Of a stretch of DNA of 64,000 nucleotides, positions 8,317 to 16,584 are shown one piece after another; the first letter of the stretch is position 1, and each line of letters opens with the position of its first letter. The notes beneath the pieces were generated by a model. That model was not told the DNA's origin. It saw only the letters and a program-made list of their open reading frames with translations, and did not search any database. A program made the translations under genes and the position numbers. This DNA comes from Lentibacillus jeotgali (GTDB lineage Bacteria; Bacillota; Bacilli; Bacillales; Amphibacillaceae): the NCBI RefSeq assembly GCF_000224785.1, contig NZ_AGAV01000007.1, positions 124,001 through 188,000 of the forward strand, given 5' to 3'.

Positions 8317-8681
8317 TTTTTCACCTCTTTGTACCATGCTGCTAATAAAATATGCTTAAAGAAAGTAAGAGTGGTGGGCGATTTTCTTATGCCAATTTAT
8401 GTTAATACAATGATAGCTTGTAAACGATACATTAATATTTATTGAAATCGATTACCTTTCTAACTATTTGCATGTTTAGTCACTACCTCATTTCGACTAT
8501 TTAAAAGAGTACATTAAATTTAAAGCGTGACATTGCAGAAAATAGTAAAATAATGACAGTAGACAAGCAAGATTCGGAGTGATATAGTGTTGATTAAATT
8601 TTCTGAGGAGCCTGTTTAAACCAAAAGCACTGGAACGTTCGAATTCATTTACATTGTAAGTTAACGAGGGGAGGAATTAAG
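8317..8681. other. 365-base intergenic region between divergent genes
   Basis: AT-rich spacer that must carry the promoters of the Hsp20 gene (minus) and the amidohydrolase gene (plus). No open frame, CIRCE element, repeat or strong promoter was recognised. Confidence 0.5.
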
Positions 8682-9926
8682 ATGGCAAGAACATTAATTA
8701 AAAACGGATTATTGGTAGATGGCAATGGTGGCCAACCACAAACAGATTCGGTTGTCGTGACTGAAAATAACCGCTTGATTTATATTGGTCCTGAACAAGA
8801 CTATAATAAAAAAGGTGATGAAACGGTTATCGATGCAGAAGGCGGAACCATCCTGCCTGGTCTGATTGATTCACATGTTCACATGATGATGGAATATACA
8901 CCAGTTTCGGAAAAATTAACGACACCATTTTCGTATATGTATTATCAGGCAGCTAAGTATTTGGAAACGACGCTAAACACCGGGATCACATCCGTCCGAG
9001 ACGCGCTTGGTACGGATCGCGGCGTGAAGAAAGCTGTTCAGGACGGATTGATTAGCGGGCCGCGTCTGCAACTAAGCATTAATGCGTTAACGACCACCGG
9101 AGGTCATGGAGATGGTTATCAGGTTTCGGGTGATGTGATGGATCTATTGCCATCAGGTCACAGAGGTATGCCGGATGGACGTTGTGATGGTGTTGAAGAG
9201 GTACGCAAGAAAACACGTGAAATGCTGCGTGCCGGTGCAGAGGTGATTAAGGTCCATGCAACAGGTGGCGTCCTAAGCCCGACCGACCACCCAGAATTTA
9301 CTCAATTTTCCCCAGAGGAGCTGAAAGTCATTGTTGAAGAGGGCCGCTTTCGCAAGGGGACTACAGTTATGGCACATGCTCAAGGTGCAGAAGGAATCAA
9401 AAACGCGGTTAAAGCGGGAGTACATTCAATTGAACATGGTATTTTCCTGGATGATGAAGCGATTGAATTAATGCTTGAAAACGGAACTTATCTTGTCCCG
9501 ACATTACTTGCTCCAGTAGCAGTACTGGAAACAGCGGATGAAAAAGGCATGCCGGCATCAGCAGTCCAAAAGTCTAAAGAAGTAATTGAGCAGCATAAAA
9601 AAAGTATAGCTAAAGCTCATAAAGCAGGTGTCAAGATTGCAATGGGAACGGATGCTGGTGTCATGAAACATGGTACCAATTTGCGTGAACTTGGCTTAAT
9701 GGCAGACACTGGCATGAGCCCGATGGAAACGATTGTGGCCACAACGAAAACAGCCGCAGAATGTCTCGGCTGGGATGATCAAGTTGGTACACTAGAGGCA
9801 GGCAAATTAGCAGATATTGTTGTTGCGAAAGGCAACCCGCTTGACGACATTAATTCGCTGACAGACAACGATACAATCCAGTTGGTTATGAAAGATGGAA
9901 AAATCGAAAAAAATACAATAAGCTGA
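8682..9926 (+). CDS. metal-dependent amidohydrolase (imidazolonepropionase/prolidase-like)
   Basis: This 414-residue enzyme of the amidohydrolase superfamily shows the metal ligands: DSHVHMMM (His65, His67), a lysine in EVIKVHATGG (about 185) that is likely carbamylated, VMAHAQG, SIEHGIF, and the active-site Asp in MGTDAGV (about 322). The C-terminal LEAGKLADIVVAKGNPL stretch closes the composite beta-sandwich. It belongs to the group annotated as Xaa-Pro dipeptidase-like or aryldialkylphosphatase-related amidohydrolases; the substrate cannot be deduced. Ribosome site GAGGGGAGG is strong. It stands alone. Confidence 0.87.
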   Translation: MARTLIKNGLLVDGNGGQPQTDSVVVTENNRLIYIGPEQDYNKKGDETVIDAEGGTILPGLIDSHVHMMMEYTPVSEKLTTPFSYMYYQAAKYLETTLNTGITSVRDALGTDRGVKKAVQDGLISGPRLQLSINALTTTGGHGDGYQVSGDVMDLLPSGHRGMPDGRCDGVEEVRKKTREMLRAGAEVIKVHATGGVLSPTDHPEFTQFSPEELKVIVEEGRFRKGTTVMAHAQGAEGIKNAVKAGVHSIEHGIFLDDEAIELMLENGTYLVPTLLAPVAVLETADEKGMPASAVQKSKEVIEQHKKSIAKAHKAGVKIAMGTDAGVMKHGTNLRELGLMADTGMSPMETIVATTKTAAECLGWDDQVGTLEAGKLADIVVAKGNPLDDINSLTDNDTIQLVMKDGKIEKNTIS

Positions 9927-10103
9927 TTTAATGGATTTTAAGCAGCTTATATGTTTTGGAGTTGTTTTTAACGCGATAAGAAGTCGGCAGTGAGCTTAAT
10001 TCAATCGAGGGCGTTGAATTTTCAATCGAAAGACCTAAATTTCAATCGATACGGGATAAATTTGATCGAAAGGCACAAAAGGACAAGTGAGTACGGGGAA
10101 TCG

Positions 10104-10384
10104 TCGCGCGATCTCGTGCTATCCTCGCGCGAAATCCGGAGAGTGCCGCGCGACCTCGTGCCACCCTCGCGCGAAATCCGGAGAGTGCCGCGCGATCCCG
10201 TGCTATCCTCGCGCGAAATCTGGAGAGTGTTGCGCGATCTTGTGCTACCTTCGCGCGAAATCCGAAGAGTGCCGCGCGACCTCGTGCTACCTTCGCGCGA
10301 AATCTGGAGAGTGCCGCGCGATCTCGTGCTATCCTCGCGCGAAATCCGAAGAGTGTTGCGCGATTTTGTGCCACCGTCGCGCGA
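10104..10384 (+). repeat. tandem array: 14 NCGCGCGA-type octamers at exact 21-bp spacing
   Basis: The octamer TCGCGCGA (variants CCGCGCGA, TTGCGCGA) starts at 10104, 10125, 10146, 10167, 10188, 10209, 10230, 10251, 10272, 10293, 10314, 10335, 10356 and 10377, always 21 bases apart. The 13-base spacers alternate between two types, TCTCGTGCTATCC-like and AATCCGGAGAGTG-like, so the higher repeat is 42 bp. Because 21 is a multiple of three, frames stay open on both strands; these are not believable genes. A degenerate, inverted copy with seven octamers lies at 33731-33861 and shares both flanks. Confidence 0.95.
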
Positions 10385-10426
10385 TCGAACAACACAAAGT
10401 TTCGGTTGGGAGAAAAGCGAGGTACC
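10385..10426 (+). repeat. conserved right flank of the 21-bp array
   Basis: TCGAACAACACAAAGTTTCG and the following TTGGGAGAAAAGCGAGG are repeated, inverted and with few changes, at 33690-33731 beside the second array. The left flank GAGTACGGGGAAT (10089-10101) likewise matches GAGTACGAGGAAT beside the second array. This defines a mobile or duplicated unit larger than the array. Confidence 0.8.
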
Positions 10427-10469
10427 CAAAAAATGTGGTATGGTGCTTTACATAGGACTCATAATAGGC

Positions 10470-10502
10470 AAAAAACCGGGCTGTAATTGGCCCGGTTTTT
10501 TC
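10470..10502 (+). terminator. strong terminator downstream of the array
   Basis: AAAAAACCGGGC / GCCCGGTTTTTT, with short loop and six Ts. The nearest upstream plus-strand gene ends 540 bases earlier, so transcription through the array is possible. A decayed fragment of the 63.8-kb repeat (CCCCTGAATGAAGTTTTACTT) follows at about 10514. Confidence 0.8.
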
Positions 10503-10581
10503 TGATGGGAAATCCCCTGAATGAAGTTTTACTTAAATTCTTCAAATCGATTGTTTCATAGCATACCAAATGTTATTATGT

Positions 10582-10605
10582 GTTGGTGACTATAAATTTA
10601 CCAAC
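10582..10605 (+). promoter_or_regulatory. candidate operator of the TetR-type repressor
   Basis: GTTGGT (10582-10587) and ACCAAC (10600-10605) form an inverted repeat with a TATAAAT-like -10 between them, 34 bases before the tetR-type start. A third half site (CTGGTC) follows. Autoregulation is inferred from position. Confidence 0.4.
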
Positions 10606-10638
10606 AGTAACTAACTGGTCAAAAACAGGAGGATCTTA

Positions 10639-11505
10639 ATGACACAACGGCATGAAGAGCTTCTGGATGCTGCGATTCAGCTCTTTCAGAAAAGCGGTAT
10701 TCACGCTGTCTCTGTGGCTGATATTACGGAAGCGTGCGGGATATCTAAAGGTGCTTTTTATAAACATTTTGACTCAAAAGAAAACATGATACTGGAATTG
10801 CTGAAGCGGTATTATGATGAGATGTTCAGGGAAGCGGATCGGTTTACTGAAGAATTTAACCAGTCACCTTTAATGATACTAAAGCGAAAGATTACGATTG
10901 AACTCGAAAAATCAATCGAATACAGGTCGTTCTTTCTTGCTTTATTAACTGAATTCCCTCCGTATGAAAAGGGACCGATTCCTGAATTCCTTGATCGGAT
11001 ACAGCAGACACATCAGCAATGGCACAAACAGGCGTTATTGGATGCATTTGGTTCGAAGTCCAAGAAATATATGGATGATCTAACGCTTGTTCTGGAAGGA
11101 ATCCTTCATAGTTATTTAATGCAGATTATTTGGAAAGGGCCTGCTTTGCCTCTGGACAGATTGGGCGATTTTATTGCTGAATGTATAAAAGCGATCGTGG
11201 AAAATGATGAGGCCATATCACCGTTGCTTCCGGTATACTCTAATGCTGATTCTGAAGCTTCCATCTTAGAAATCATCGGCAATGACTTGCATACATTGCG
11301 GACAGAAATGAACACAGACCGTGCCCGCTACTCGCAAAAAGATTTACAAACAATCGATTTATTAATCGAAGAACTCACGCAAGAAAAACCAAGGGAATTT
11401 CTGGTCGATGCACTGCTTGCTCAACTGCATCGGCGTACTTATTTAAAAACTGGAATAACCAAAATAATGACATCATGGGAAGTATGGAAAGGGGATTTAA
11501 CATGA
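10639..11505 (+). CDS. TetR/AcrR-family transcriptional regulator
   Basis: This 288-residue regulator has an N-terminal helix-turn-helix (about 5-50: LLDAAIQLFQKSGIHAVSV..., recognition part GISKGAFYKHFDSKENM) and a long C-terminal ligand/dimer domain, larger than the usual ~190-220 residues. An extra ~90-residue helical tail ends it. The ribosome site is AGGAGG. The stop overlaps the start of the MFS exporter (ATGA), so this is a repressor-pump operon, probably de-repressed by a drug-like ligand. Confidence 0.9.
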   Translation: MTQRHEELLDAAIQLFQKSGIHAVSVADITEACGISKGAFYKHFDSKENMILELLKRYYDEMFREADRFTEEFNQSPLMILKRKITIELEKSIEYRSFFLALLTEFPPYEKGPIPEFLDRIQQTHQQWHKQALLDAFGSKSKKYMDDLTLVLEGILHSYLMQIIWKGPALPLDRLGDFIAECIKAIVENDEAISPLLPVYSNADSEASILEIIGNDLHTLRTEMNTDRARYSQKDLQTIDLLIEELTQEKPREFLVDALLAQLHRRTYLKTGITKIMTSWEVWKGDLT

Positions 11506-12974
11506 GTGATACAGCAACTTCCTGGGATTTGCCGCCAAAACAAAAAGGATTGATGATAGCGGCCTTGTTGACGGGCGCGTTTATGGGTATCATCAATGAA
11601 ACATTACTGGCAACAGCGCTCCCGACAATTCAGGATGCGTTCTCCATCTCACAGGGGGAAGTACAATGGATGACAACCGCATTCTTGATGACAAATGGGA
11701 TTATGATTCCTGTTTCAGCATTTCTGATTGACCGGTTTACAACCCGGGGATTATTTATAACTGCAATCGGCCTATTTGGTGCAGGCACCGCCATTGCGGC
11801 GATAGCCACTACATATCCGGTACTGCTGTTAGGGCGTGTTGTCCAGGCATCCGGATCCGGAATTATGCTGCCTCTTTTGATGACGGTGCTCCTGGCGGTC
11901 ATTTCGGTTGAACGCCGTGGTACCGCAATGGGGATGATTGGTATTGTGATTGCATTTGGACCGGCGATTGGACCGACATTGTCAGGCTGGCTATTGGAAC
12001 ATTTTTCATGGCGTTCGTTGTTTATTACGGTTCTTCCAATTGTAGCGGTAACCATTACTGTTGCGGCGCTTTTTCTGCGTAATGTGACTGACCTCCGAAA
12101 GCCAAAGATAGACGTACTATCGATTGTCTTGTCTTCAGTCGGATTCGGTTCATTCCTGTATGGATTCAGTATTGCATCAGAGAGCGGCTGGGGGAGCACT
12201 GTCGTTATCAGTGCTATCACCATTGGATTAGTGGTGATTGGTTTATTCATCTGGCGGCAGCTTATCCTGGACACCCCGATGCTAGAATTTAAGGTGTTCC
12301 AATTCCGGATTTTTACTCTGGCAATCGCTATCACGATGACGGTTCTGATTTCACTGATTGGGGCTGAAACATTGCTGCCGCTGTTTATGCAGAATGCGCT
12401 GGGATTCTCACCGTTGAAGTCCGGTATGATGCTCTTTCCGGGTGCAATTGTAATTGGAATTATGTCACCGATTACCGGGCGGCTGTTTGATAAGTTTGGC
12501 GCTAAATGGCTTGCGCTTATCGGACTCAGTATCGTCACTGTAACGACATTTATGTTTACCAGATTATCACTGGAAACATCATTTGCCTACTTGACGACAA
12601 TCTATGCGATTCGCATGTTTGGTCTATCGTTTGCATTAATGCCGGTGATGACATCTGCTTTGAACCAGCTTCCGCCAAAATGGTATGCGCATGGGTCAGC
12701 GATGGCTAATACCCTGCAGCAAATTTCCGCATCAATTGGAACAGCAATCCTTGTTACGCTTGTTGCAATGGGCACTAATAGTTTCGTAACAGATGGAAAC
12801 ACGTCACCGGAAATAGCTGGTAAACTGGCACAAGTGGTTGGATTTGAATGGGCGTTTATGGGCAGTACGATTCTTGCGTTTATCGCATTTATTTTGGCAT
12901 TATTTCTCCATCCGCCGAAAAAAGAAAAAGAAATCGTTCGGCAGATTCATGGGGAGCATGCTACTATGCGGTGA
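11502..12974 (+). CDS. MFS multidrug efflux transporter, DHA2 (EmrB/QacA) type
   Basis: This 490-residue transporter has 14 predicted membrane segments. DHA2 features are LLATALPTIQDAF near the N-terminus (motif D1-like), LIDRFTTRGLF (motif A) and the GPAIGPTLSGWLLEHFSWRSLF stretch (motif C). The start at 11502 has AAAGGGG upstream and overlaps the regulator's stop codon by ATGA; the upstream in-frame ATGs at 11475 and 11484 lie inside the regulator and lack a ribosome site. It likely exports lipophilic drugs by proton antiport. Confidence 0.9.
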   Translation: MSDTATSWDLPPKQKGLMIAALLTGAFMGIINETLLATALPTIQDAFSISQGEVQWMTTAFLMTNGIMIPVSAFLIDRFTTRGLFITAIGLFGAGTAIAAIATTYPVLLLGRVVQASGSGIMLPLLMTVLLAVISVERRGTAMGMIGIVIAFGPAIGPTLSGWLLEHFSWRSLFITVLPIVAVTITVAALFLRNVTDLRKPKIDVLSIVLSSVGFGSFLYGFSIASESGWGSTVVISAITIGLVVIGLFIWRQLILDTPMLEFKVFQFRIFTLAIAITMTVLISLIGAETLLPLFMQNALGFSPLKSGMMLFPGAIVIGIMSPITGRLFDKFGAKWLALIGLSIVTVTTFMFTRLSLETSFAYLTTIYAIRMFGLSFALMPVMTSALNQLPPKWYAHGSAMANTLQQISASIGTAILVTLVAMGTNSFVTDGNTSPEIAGKLAQVVGFEWAFMGSTILAFIAFILALFLHPPKKEKEIVRQIHGEHATMR

Positions 12975-13097
12975 TTTGCAGAAGAGGCGTATCGTATAGA
13001 GTGAAAACATGAAATAACAAAGCTTTTGGGGTGCTAATCACATGTCTGTTAGTACCCTATAATTGGAAAAAGGTTTAGAGCGATCGGAATTCAAATT

Positions 13098-13124
13098 AAA
13101 ACACCTCTTATAAAAGGTGTTTTA
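13098..13124. terminator. bidirectional terminator between convergent genes
   Basis: AAAACACCT / AGGTGTTTT with an 8-base loop and T-rich flanks on both strands, between the MFS gene and the DUF3231 gene. Confidence 0.8.
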
Positions 13125-13127
13125 TAT

Positions 13128-14129
13128 TTATTTATCTTTTGCTATTTCCTTTCTGTTTGGAGCTAGTGGTGGTTGTTCAAGCCATTTATTTTTGGTCATT
13201 AAATTGAACCATTCTTTGGTAACCATGATGTTCTTTAATATGACTTTTTCATATGTTGTTACGAGGTCTGCCCGCATAGCAGATGCAAGTCCTGCACCAT
13301 GATAATTTTGTGAAGCTTGCAATAAAAATCCAATGTGATACAGCATCAACTTATCTGAAAAAGGAGAATCCTGTGATGTAGTGACTTCAGATTCCCAAGA
13401 CATCGGCACAGGTAAGTTATCCTTTTTTAATAATTTAGCCAATGATTGAATTTGGTTATCTGACGTGTCTTGTGCAGATTTCAGAAACTTTCTAACCTCT
13501 TTTGACTGTGTCACTTGGCTGAATCCAATGGAAAGCGATTTTTCCATTATTTTCTTTTTGATATTAAACGAAAGACTAATGATTTCCGTTGCGGTTAATG
13601 GACGGTTACCCCCAAAAGTCTGTACAAATTGTTGTCCAGAGATGAATTCAGGGTGGTTATCAGGATAAAAGTAAGGGGTTCTTTGAAAATGCCCTTTTTC
13701 CAGTAATAATTCAATCGTTTGGTGGTACATTCTCTTTCCATCATTATCACAGGAATCATAAAAATCTCTTAGGTCTTTTCTTACAGAAGAGGTAAGCGAT
13801 GCTGTATGCCCTAATAAACCGTGTAAGGTCATAATGTGCAAATAGTGTAAACAGAATATGTCGGAAAATAACCTTTTTGCTCCTCGATTAAGGTCTGATT
13901 CAGTAAACCCGATGGGAATCGGGAACCCCTCGTTTTTAATGAATGTAGATATCTGTTTCTTTTGTTTATCAAATGTCTGTATAGCATCTTCAAAAACAGC
14001 CCTTATCTTTTCATCCTTTATAATGGAAACCATATACTTGTTTACAATATCAGTCGCAGTCCCGTTTACATACTCCCCCCACAATGTACCGATCTCAGCA
14101 GAGGTAAGTTTTAATTGTTCCTTATTCAT
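13128..14129 (-). CDS. two-domain DUF3231 protein
   Basis: This 333-residue soluble helical protein is made of two DUF3231 repeats. The first (about 1-165) starts LTSAEIGTLWGEYV, has FPIPIGFTESDLN and ends FQRTPYFYPDNHPEF. The second (about 175-325) has LPVPMSWESEVTTSQDSPFSD and ends NKWLEQPPLAP. The ribosome site is GAGGTGATTGA. The gene is close to the single-domain member at 5948. It is a family of unknown function, typical of bacilli. Confidence 0.85.
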   Translation of the reverse strand: MNKEQLKLTSAEIGTLWGEYVNGTATDIVNKYMVSIIKDEKIRAVFEDAIQTFDKQKKQISTFIKNEGFPIPIGFTESDLNRGAKRLFSDIFCLHYLHIMTLHGLLGHTASLTSSVRKDLRDFYDSCDNDGKRMYHQTIELLLEKGHFQRTPYFYPDNHPEFISGQQFVQTFGGNRPLTATEIISLSFNIKKKIMEKSLSIGFSQVTQSKEVRKFLKSAQDTSDNQIQSLAKLLKKDNLPVPMSWESEVTTSQDSPFSDKLMLYHIGFLLQASQNYHGAGLASAMRADLVTTYEKVILKNIMVTKEWFNLMTKNKWLEQPPLAPNRKEIAKDK

Positions 14130-14423
14130 TCAATCACCTCGATTTTTATGGTTCCCGTGTTTTAATAATTTATTATTGAATCTTGACAATAAGCAAAGGG
14201 GACGGAAGTGATTTATACTCTCTGGTACAAAGATAAATGGATGACACCCCCGTTGCAGGCCTTTATATATTATTCCGTTATACGACAGGCGCATTTGCGG
14301 AATTAACAAGCAGCTTAAAAAGTAGTGACTATTTAACTCACCTCTATTATACTAGTCATAAGGTGTAGACAGGGAGTGCATCAGTACGCACACTAGACCC
14401 TAAGACAAGAAAGGAAGAATTTA
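14130..14423. other. intergenic region between divergent genes
   Basis: The 294 bases carry the promoters of the DUF3231 gene and the lipoprotein gene. A 43-codon open frame from about 14239 (MDDTPVAGLY...) has no ribosome site and no recognisable similarity. Nothing else was seen. Confidence 0.4.
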
Positions 14424-15020
14424 ATGAAAAATAATCATAAATTTTTAATGGTAATGTTGATAGGAGTATCCCTTATATTGGCTGCTTGCGGAAACTCATC
14501 TGAACAAGAAGGTACACAAGATTCACCTAATATTAACCAAGAGACAGAAACCGATTCCTCTGAAGACGCATATTCCGGACAGGAAGCAAAAACACACGAT
14601 AATCAGGCGGAGGAACAAAGCCAAGAAGAACTACTGGAAGAATATGTTCCAAATGAAGATGATGTTGTACTAAAGCATAATAATTTGAAAAATAAAGGTA
14701 TACTTGAAGCGTTTATGAAAGTTGCTGGAGAAAACGGCGAAAACAATGAAAGTGAAATTAGAGTAGTGAAGGATGAAGGGGCAAACGGTGTGCTTATTTA
14801 TGATTTGAAATCAAGATATGATAAAAATGCCGATCAGGCATGGATTGGGGTTATTCCAGATTTGAGTCATTATAGCGCCTCAGAAAATGACGTACAAGAT
14901 GTTTTTAATAATGCACGCCAGCAATGTAGCTATATGTCAAAGGATAAACAAGAAGGGTACTATAAATTGAATGAATGTCGAACGCATTGGGAATATCGGT
15001 TCCTTCCAATTGTTAATTGA
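14424..15020 (+). CDS. lipoprotein, DUF4362-like
   Basis: This 198-residue secreted lipoprotein has signal peptide 1-21 with lipobox LAAC (Cys22). A long Glu/Gln/Ser-rich linker (23-75) follows, then a ~115-residue domain starting YVPNEDDVVLKHNNL that resembles DUF4362 proteins of bacilli (from memory), including two cysteines near the end (QQCSYM and NECRTH) that could pair. RBS is AAAGGAAG. The function is unknown; it is anchored on the outer face of the membrane. Confidence 0.72.
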   Translation: MKNNHKFLMVMLIGVSLILAACGNSSEQEGTQDSPNINQETETDSSEDAYSGQEAKTHDNQAEEQSQEELLEEYVPNEDDVVLKHNNLKNKGILEAFMKVAGENGENNESEIRVVKDEGANGVLIYDLKSRYDKNADQAWIGVIPDLSHYSASENDVQDVFNNARQQCSYMSKDKQEGYYKLNECRTHWEYRFLPIVN

Positions 15021-15117
15021 TAATGGCTTTTAGAGATTAAGTCAAACAATCTGGTGATCTACCGAATGGCTTGGTAAGAAATACCAGCAGGAAAGGTTAT
15101 AAAAAGGTGGTATACAT

Positions 15118-15492
15118 ATGAAATTGTTTTTTCGAACATTATATTCGATTCTCTTATTTGGAGCCGGTATCTTGCATTTCATCCATGAACCAGGTTTTCG
15201 TAAAATTGTCCCCAAAACACTGCCTTTACGACGGACCATCGTGCTGGTCTCAGGTGTATTTGAAATGATCCTTTCCGTCTTGCTTTGGGTAAAAAAAGGA
15301 CAACAAATCACAGGAAAACTATTAGCACTTTTTATGGTCGCTGTTTTTCCAGCGAATGTGTACATGGCTGTTAAAAGAATATCATTCCGGCCGGGGGAAC
15401 AAGCTAATCTTTGGATTCTATGGTTACGATTACCTTTGCAAATTCCACTGATTGCTGGGGCATTAACACTGGGAAGAAAAGATAATGAATAG
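15118..15492 (+). CDS. DoxX-like integral membrane protein
   Basis: This 124-residue protein has four predicted membrane segments. Its first segment, ending GILHFIHEPGF, and the PLRRTIVLVSGVFEMILS stretch are typical of DoxX-like proteins. It has a moderate ribosome site (AAGGTGG). The substrate or partner is unknown. It is followed by its own terminator. Confidence 0.75.
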   Translation: MKLFFRTLYSILLFGAGILHFIHEPGFRKIVPKTLPLRRTIVLVSGVFEMILSVLLWVKKGQQITGKLLALFMVAVFPANVYMAVKRISFRPGEQANLWILWLRLPLQIPLIAGALTLGRKDNE

Positions 15493-15561
15493 ACTATTCC
15501 AGAGTGTTGGGTGCGCTAAAGAATAAGCGTAACGCGTTAATCATTAAGGTAAAAATGCTGT

Positions 15562-15602
15562 AAAAAACCCGGACTGCCGTTCATGGCAGCCCGGGTTTTT
15601 TA
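15562..15602. terminator. terminator between DoxX-like gene and YjcZ-type gene
   Basis: AAAAAACCCGG(A)CTGCC / GGCAG(C)CCGGGTTTTTT with a 6-base loop. It has T runs on both strands and lies between convergent genes, so it is likely bidirectional. Confidence 0.88.
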
Positions 15603-15626
15603 CTATGATATTTTAAACGGCTGCGG

Positions 15627-15821
15627 TTAGCACCATGCTGCGCCAACGATGATAAGCAGGATGAATAATACGACGATCAGCGCAAAGCCGCGGCCGGCAC
15701 CGCCGCCATAGCCACCGTAGCCACCGCCATATCCGAATCCGGCACCACCGTAGCCGGCTCCTGCAACTTGGCCGCCGTAGCCACCGCCAAAGCCGCATCC
15801 GCAGTTAGATCCAAATCCCAT
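15627..15821 (-). CDS. YjcZ-family glycine-rich spore protein (64 aa)
   Basis: This 64-residue protein has a Gly/Tyr/Cys-rich N-terminal half (MGFGSNCGCGFGGGYGG..., residues 1-44) followed by the YjcZ hydrophobic core [19 protein letters not shown]. The ribosome site is GAGGAGGAA. It is the downstream gene of a pair with 15948-16052, separated by a hairpin. The two N-terminal Cys and one C-terminal Cys could cross-link it in the spore surface (inference). Confidence 0.86.
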   Translation of the reverse strand: MGFGSNCGCGFGGGYGGQVAGAGYGGAGFGYGGGYGGYGGGAGRGFALIVVLFILLIIVGAAWC

Positions 15822-15854
15822 TTAAATTCCTCCTCAAAAATTTTGTATTTTTGG

Positions 15855-15880
15855 CAGATAAGAAAAATCTTTCTTATCTG
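15855..15880 (-). promoter_or_regulatory. perfect 11-bp hairpin in the leader of the YjcZ-type gene
   Basis: CAGATAAGAAA / TTTCTTATCTG with a 4-base loop lies 34 bases upstream of the start at 15821. On the minus strand no T run follows, so it is not a standard terminator of the upstream gene. It may be an mRNA stability or processing element. Confidence 0.5.
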
Positions 15881-15947
15881 TATAAGTGTAGCTAAGGCTT
15901 TTCGTCATAAAGGCTTGACGATAAAGCCAGACTTGCTGATGTTTGGA

Positions 15948-16052
15948 TTAATAGCCAACGTAAGCAACGCCGACAATAATTAGCAGGATAAATAGTACTA
16001 CGATTAAGGCAAAGCCTCCACCGTAGCCTGCTCCGCCTACATATTCACTCAT
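15948..16052 (-). CDS. YjcZ-family tiny spore protein (34 aa)
   Basis: This 34-residue peptide MSEYVGGAGYGGG + [21 protein letters not shown] shares the hydrophobic core of the genes at 6662 and 15627. The ribosome site is GGAGGTG. A -10-like CATACATTA on the minus strand (16090-16082) fits both the sigma-E (CATACANT) and sigma-K (CATANNNTA) patterns. Confidence 0.85.
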   Translation of the reverse strand: MSEYVGGAGYGGGFALIVVLFILLIIVGVAYVGY

Positions 16053-16081
16053 TCATCAACACCTCCATTACCTTTTGTTAG

Positions 16082-16090
16082 TAATGTATG
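16082..16090 (-). promoter_or_regulatory. sporulation-type -10 box of the YjcZ-type pair
   Basis: CATACATTA, read on the minus strand, 30 bases before the start codon. An ATAT that could be a sigma-E -35 lies about 18 bases upstream, slightly far. It is a short motif, so confidence is modest. Confidence 0.35.
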
Positions 16091-16262
16091 TAGGTAAATG
16101 CAGATTGATATGGGTACTCCCCCAAATTAAAGGAATTGGGCTCAGACAAGTAACGTTTTTGGCTTGAGTGTTTTCCGCTGATTCCCCAGTATATCTGTCT
16201 CTTACTGAATTTTTACCGTATACATATAATGTCGTATGTTTCTGTAAAATGGAGGTGAAAGA

Positions 16263-16532
16263 ATGTCGGTCAGGTATTATTATGAATTATGCTGTAAATA
16301 TAAAGGGAGACCTGTCAAAATAGCCACACGTGATGGGGTCGTTCACCGTGGTGTGATCCGGGATGTTGATAACCATCGTGTATTTATAGAGCCGTTTGGC
16401 TGCCAGGGAAATCTAGGTGGTTTCGGATATGGCTTCTACGGACCGGGATATGGATATGGTTCCGGATTTGGCTATGGTATCGCATTGGGAGCGATTGGCA
16501 CACTGGCTTTGCTTCCATTTTTCTACTGGTAA
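16263..16532 (+). CDS. Sm-like + glycine-rich small protein (89 aa), probably spore-associated
   Basis: Residues 8-45 (CCKYKGRPVKIATRDGVVHRGVIRDVDNHRVFIEP) have the pattern of an Sm-like beta-barrel strand set. Residues 47-70 are Gly/Tyr/Phe-rich (GGFGYGFYGPGYGYGSGFGYG), and a hydrophobic end (IALGAIGTLALLPFFYW) may insert in a membrane. It has a strong ribosome site, GGAGGTGA. It is divergent from the YjcZ pair and has a similar composition, suggesting a spore-envelope role (inference). No named family was recognised. Confidence 0.72.
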   Translation: MSVRYYYELCCKYKGRPVKIATRDGVVHRGVIRDVDNHRVFIEPFGCQGNLGGFGYGFYGPGYGYGSGFGYGIALGAIGTLALLPFFYW

Positions 16533-16551
16533 TGCTTGTCCCCAAACGCGG

Positions 16552-16584
16552 AAAAACAGACGGATCAGAGTTCGTCTGTTTTTT
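16552..16584. terminator. terminator between convergent genes
   Basis: AAAACAGACG / CGTCTGTTTTTT with a 10-base loop. It overlaps the stop codon of the minus-strand DUF2268 gene. Confidence 0.85.

Noticed and set aside
10104-10384. CRISPR array
   Set aside because: Units are 21 bp with 13-bp near-identical spacers; no unique spacers and no cas genes.
9990-10505. Open frames of 171, 135, 122 and 117 codons on both strands across the octamer array
   Set aside because: They exist because the repeat period (21) is a multiple of three and lacks stop codons in several frames; no ribosome site, and frames overlap on both strands.
14239-14370. 43-codon open frame MDDTPVAGLYILFRYTTGAF...
   Set aside because: No ribosome site, no recognisable similarity, lies in a promoter region.
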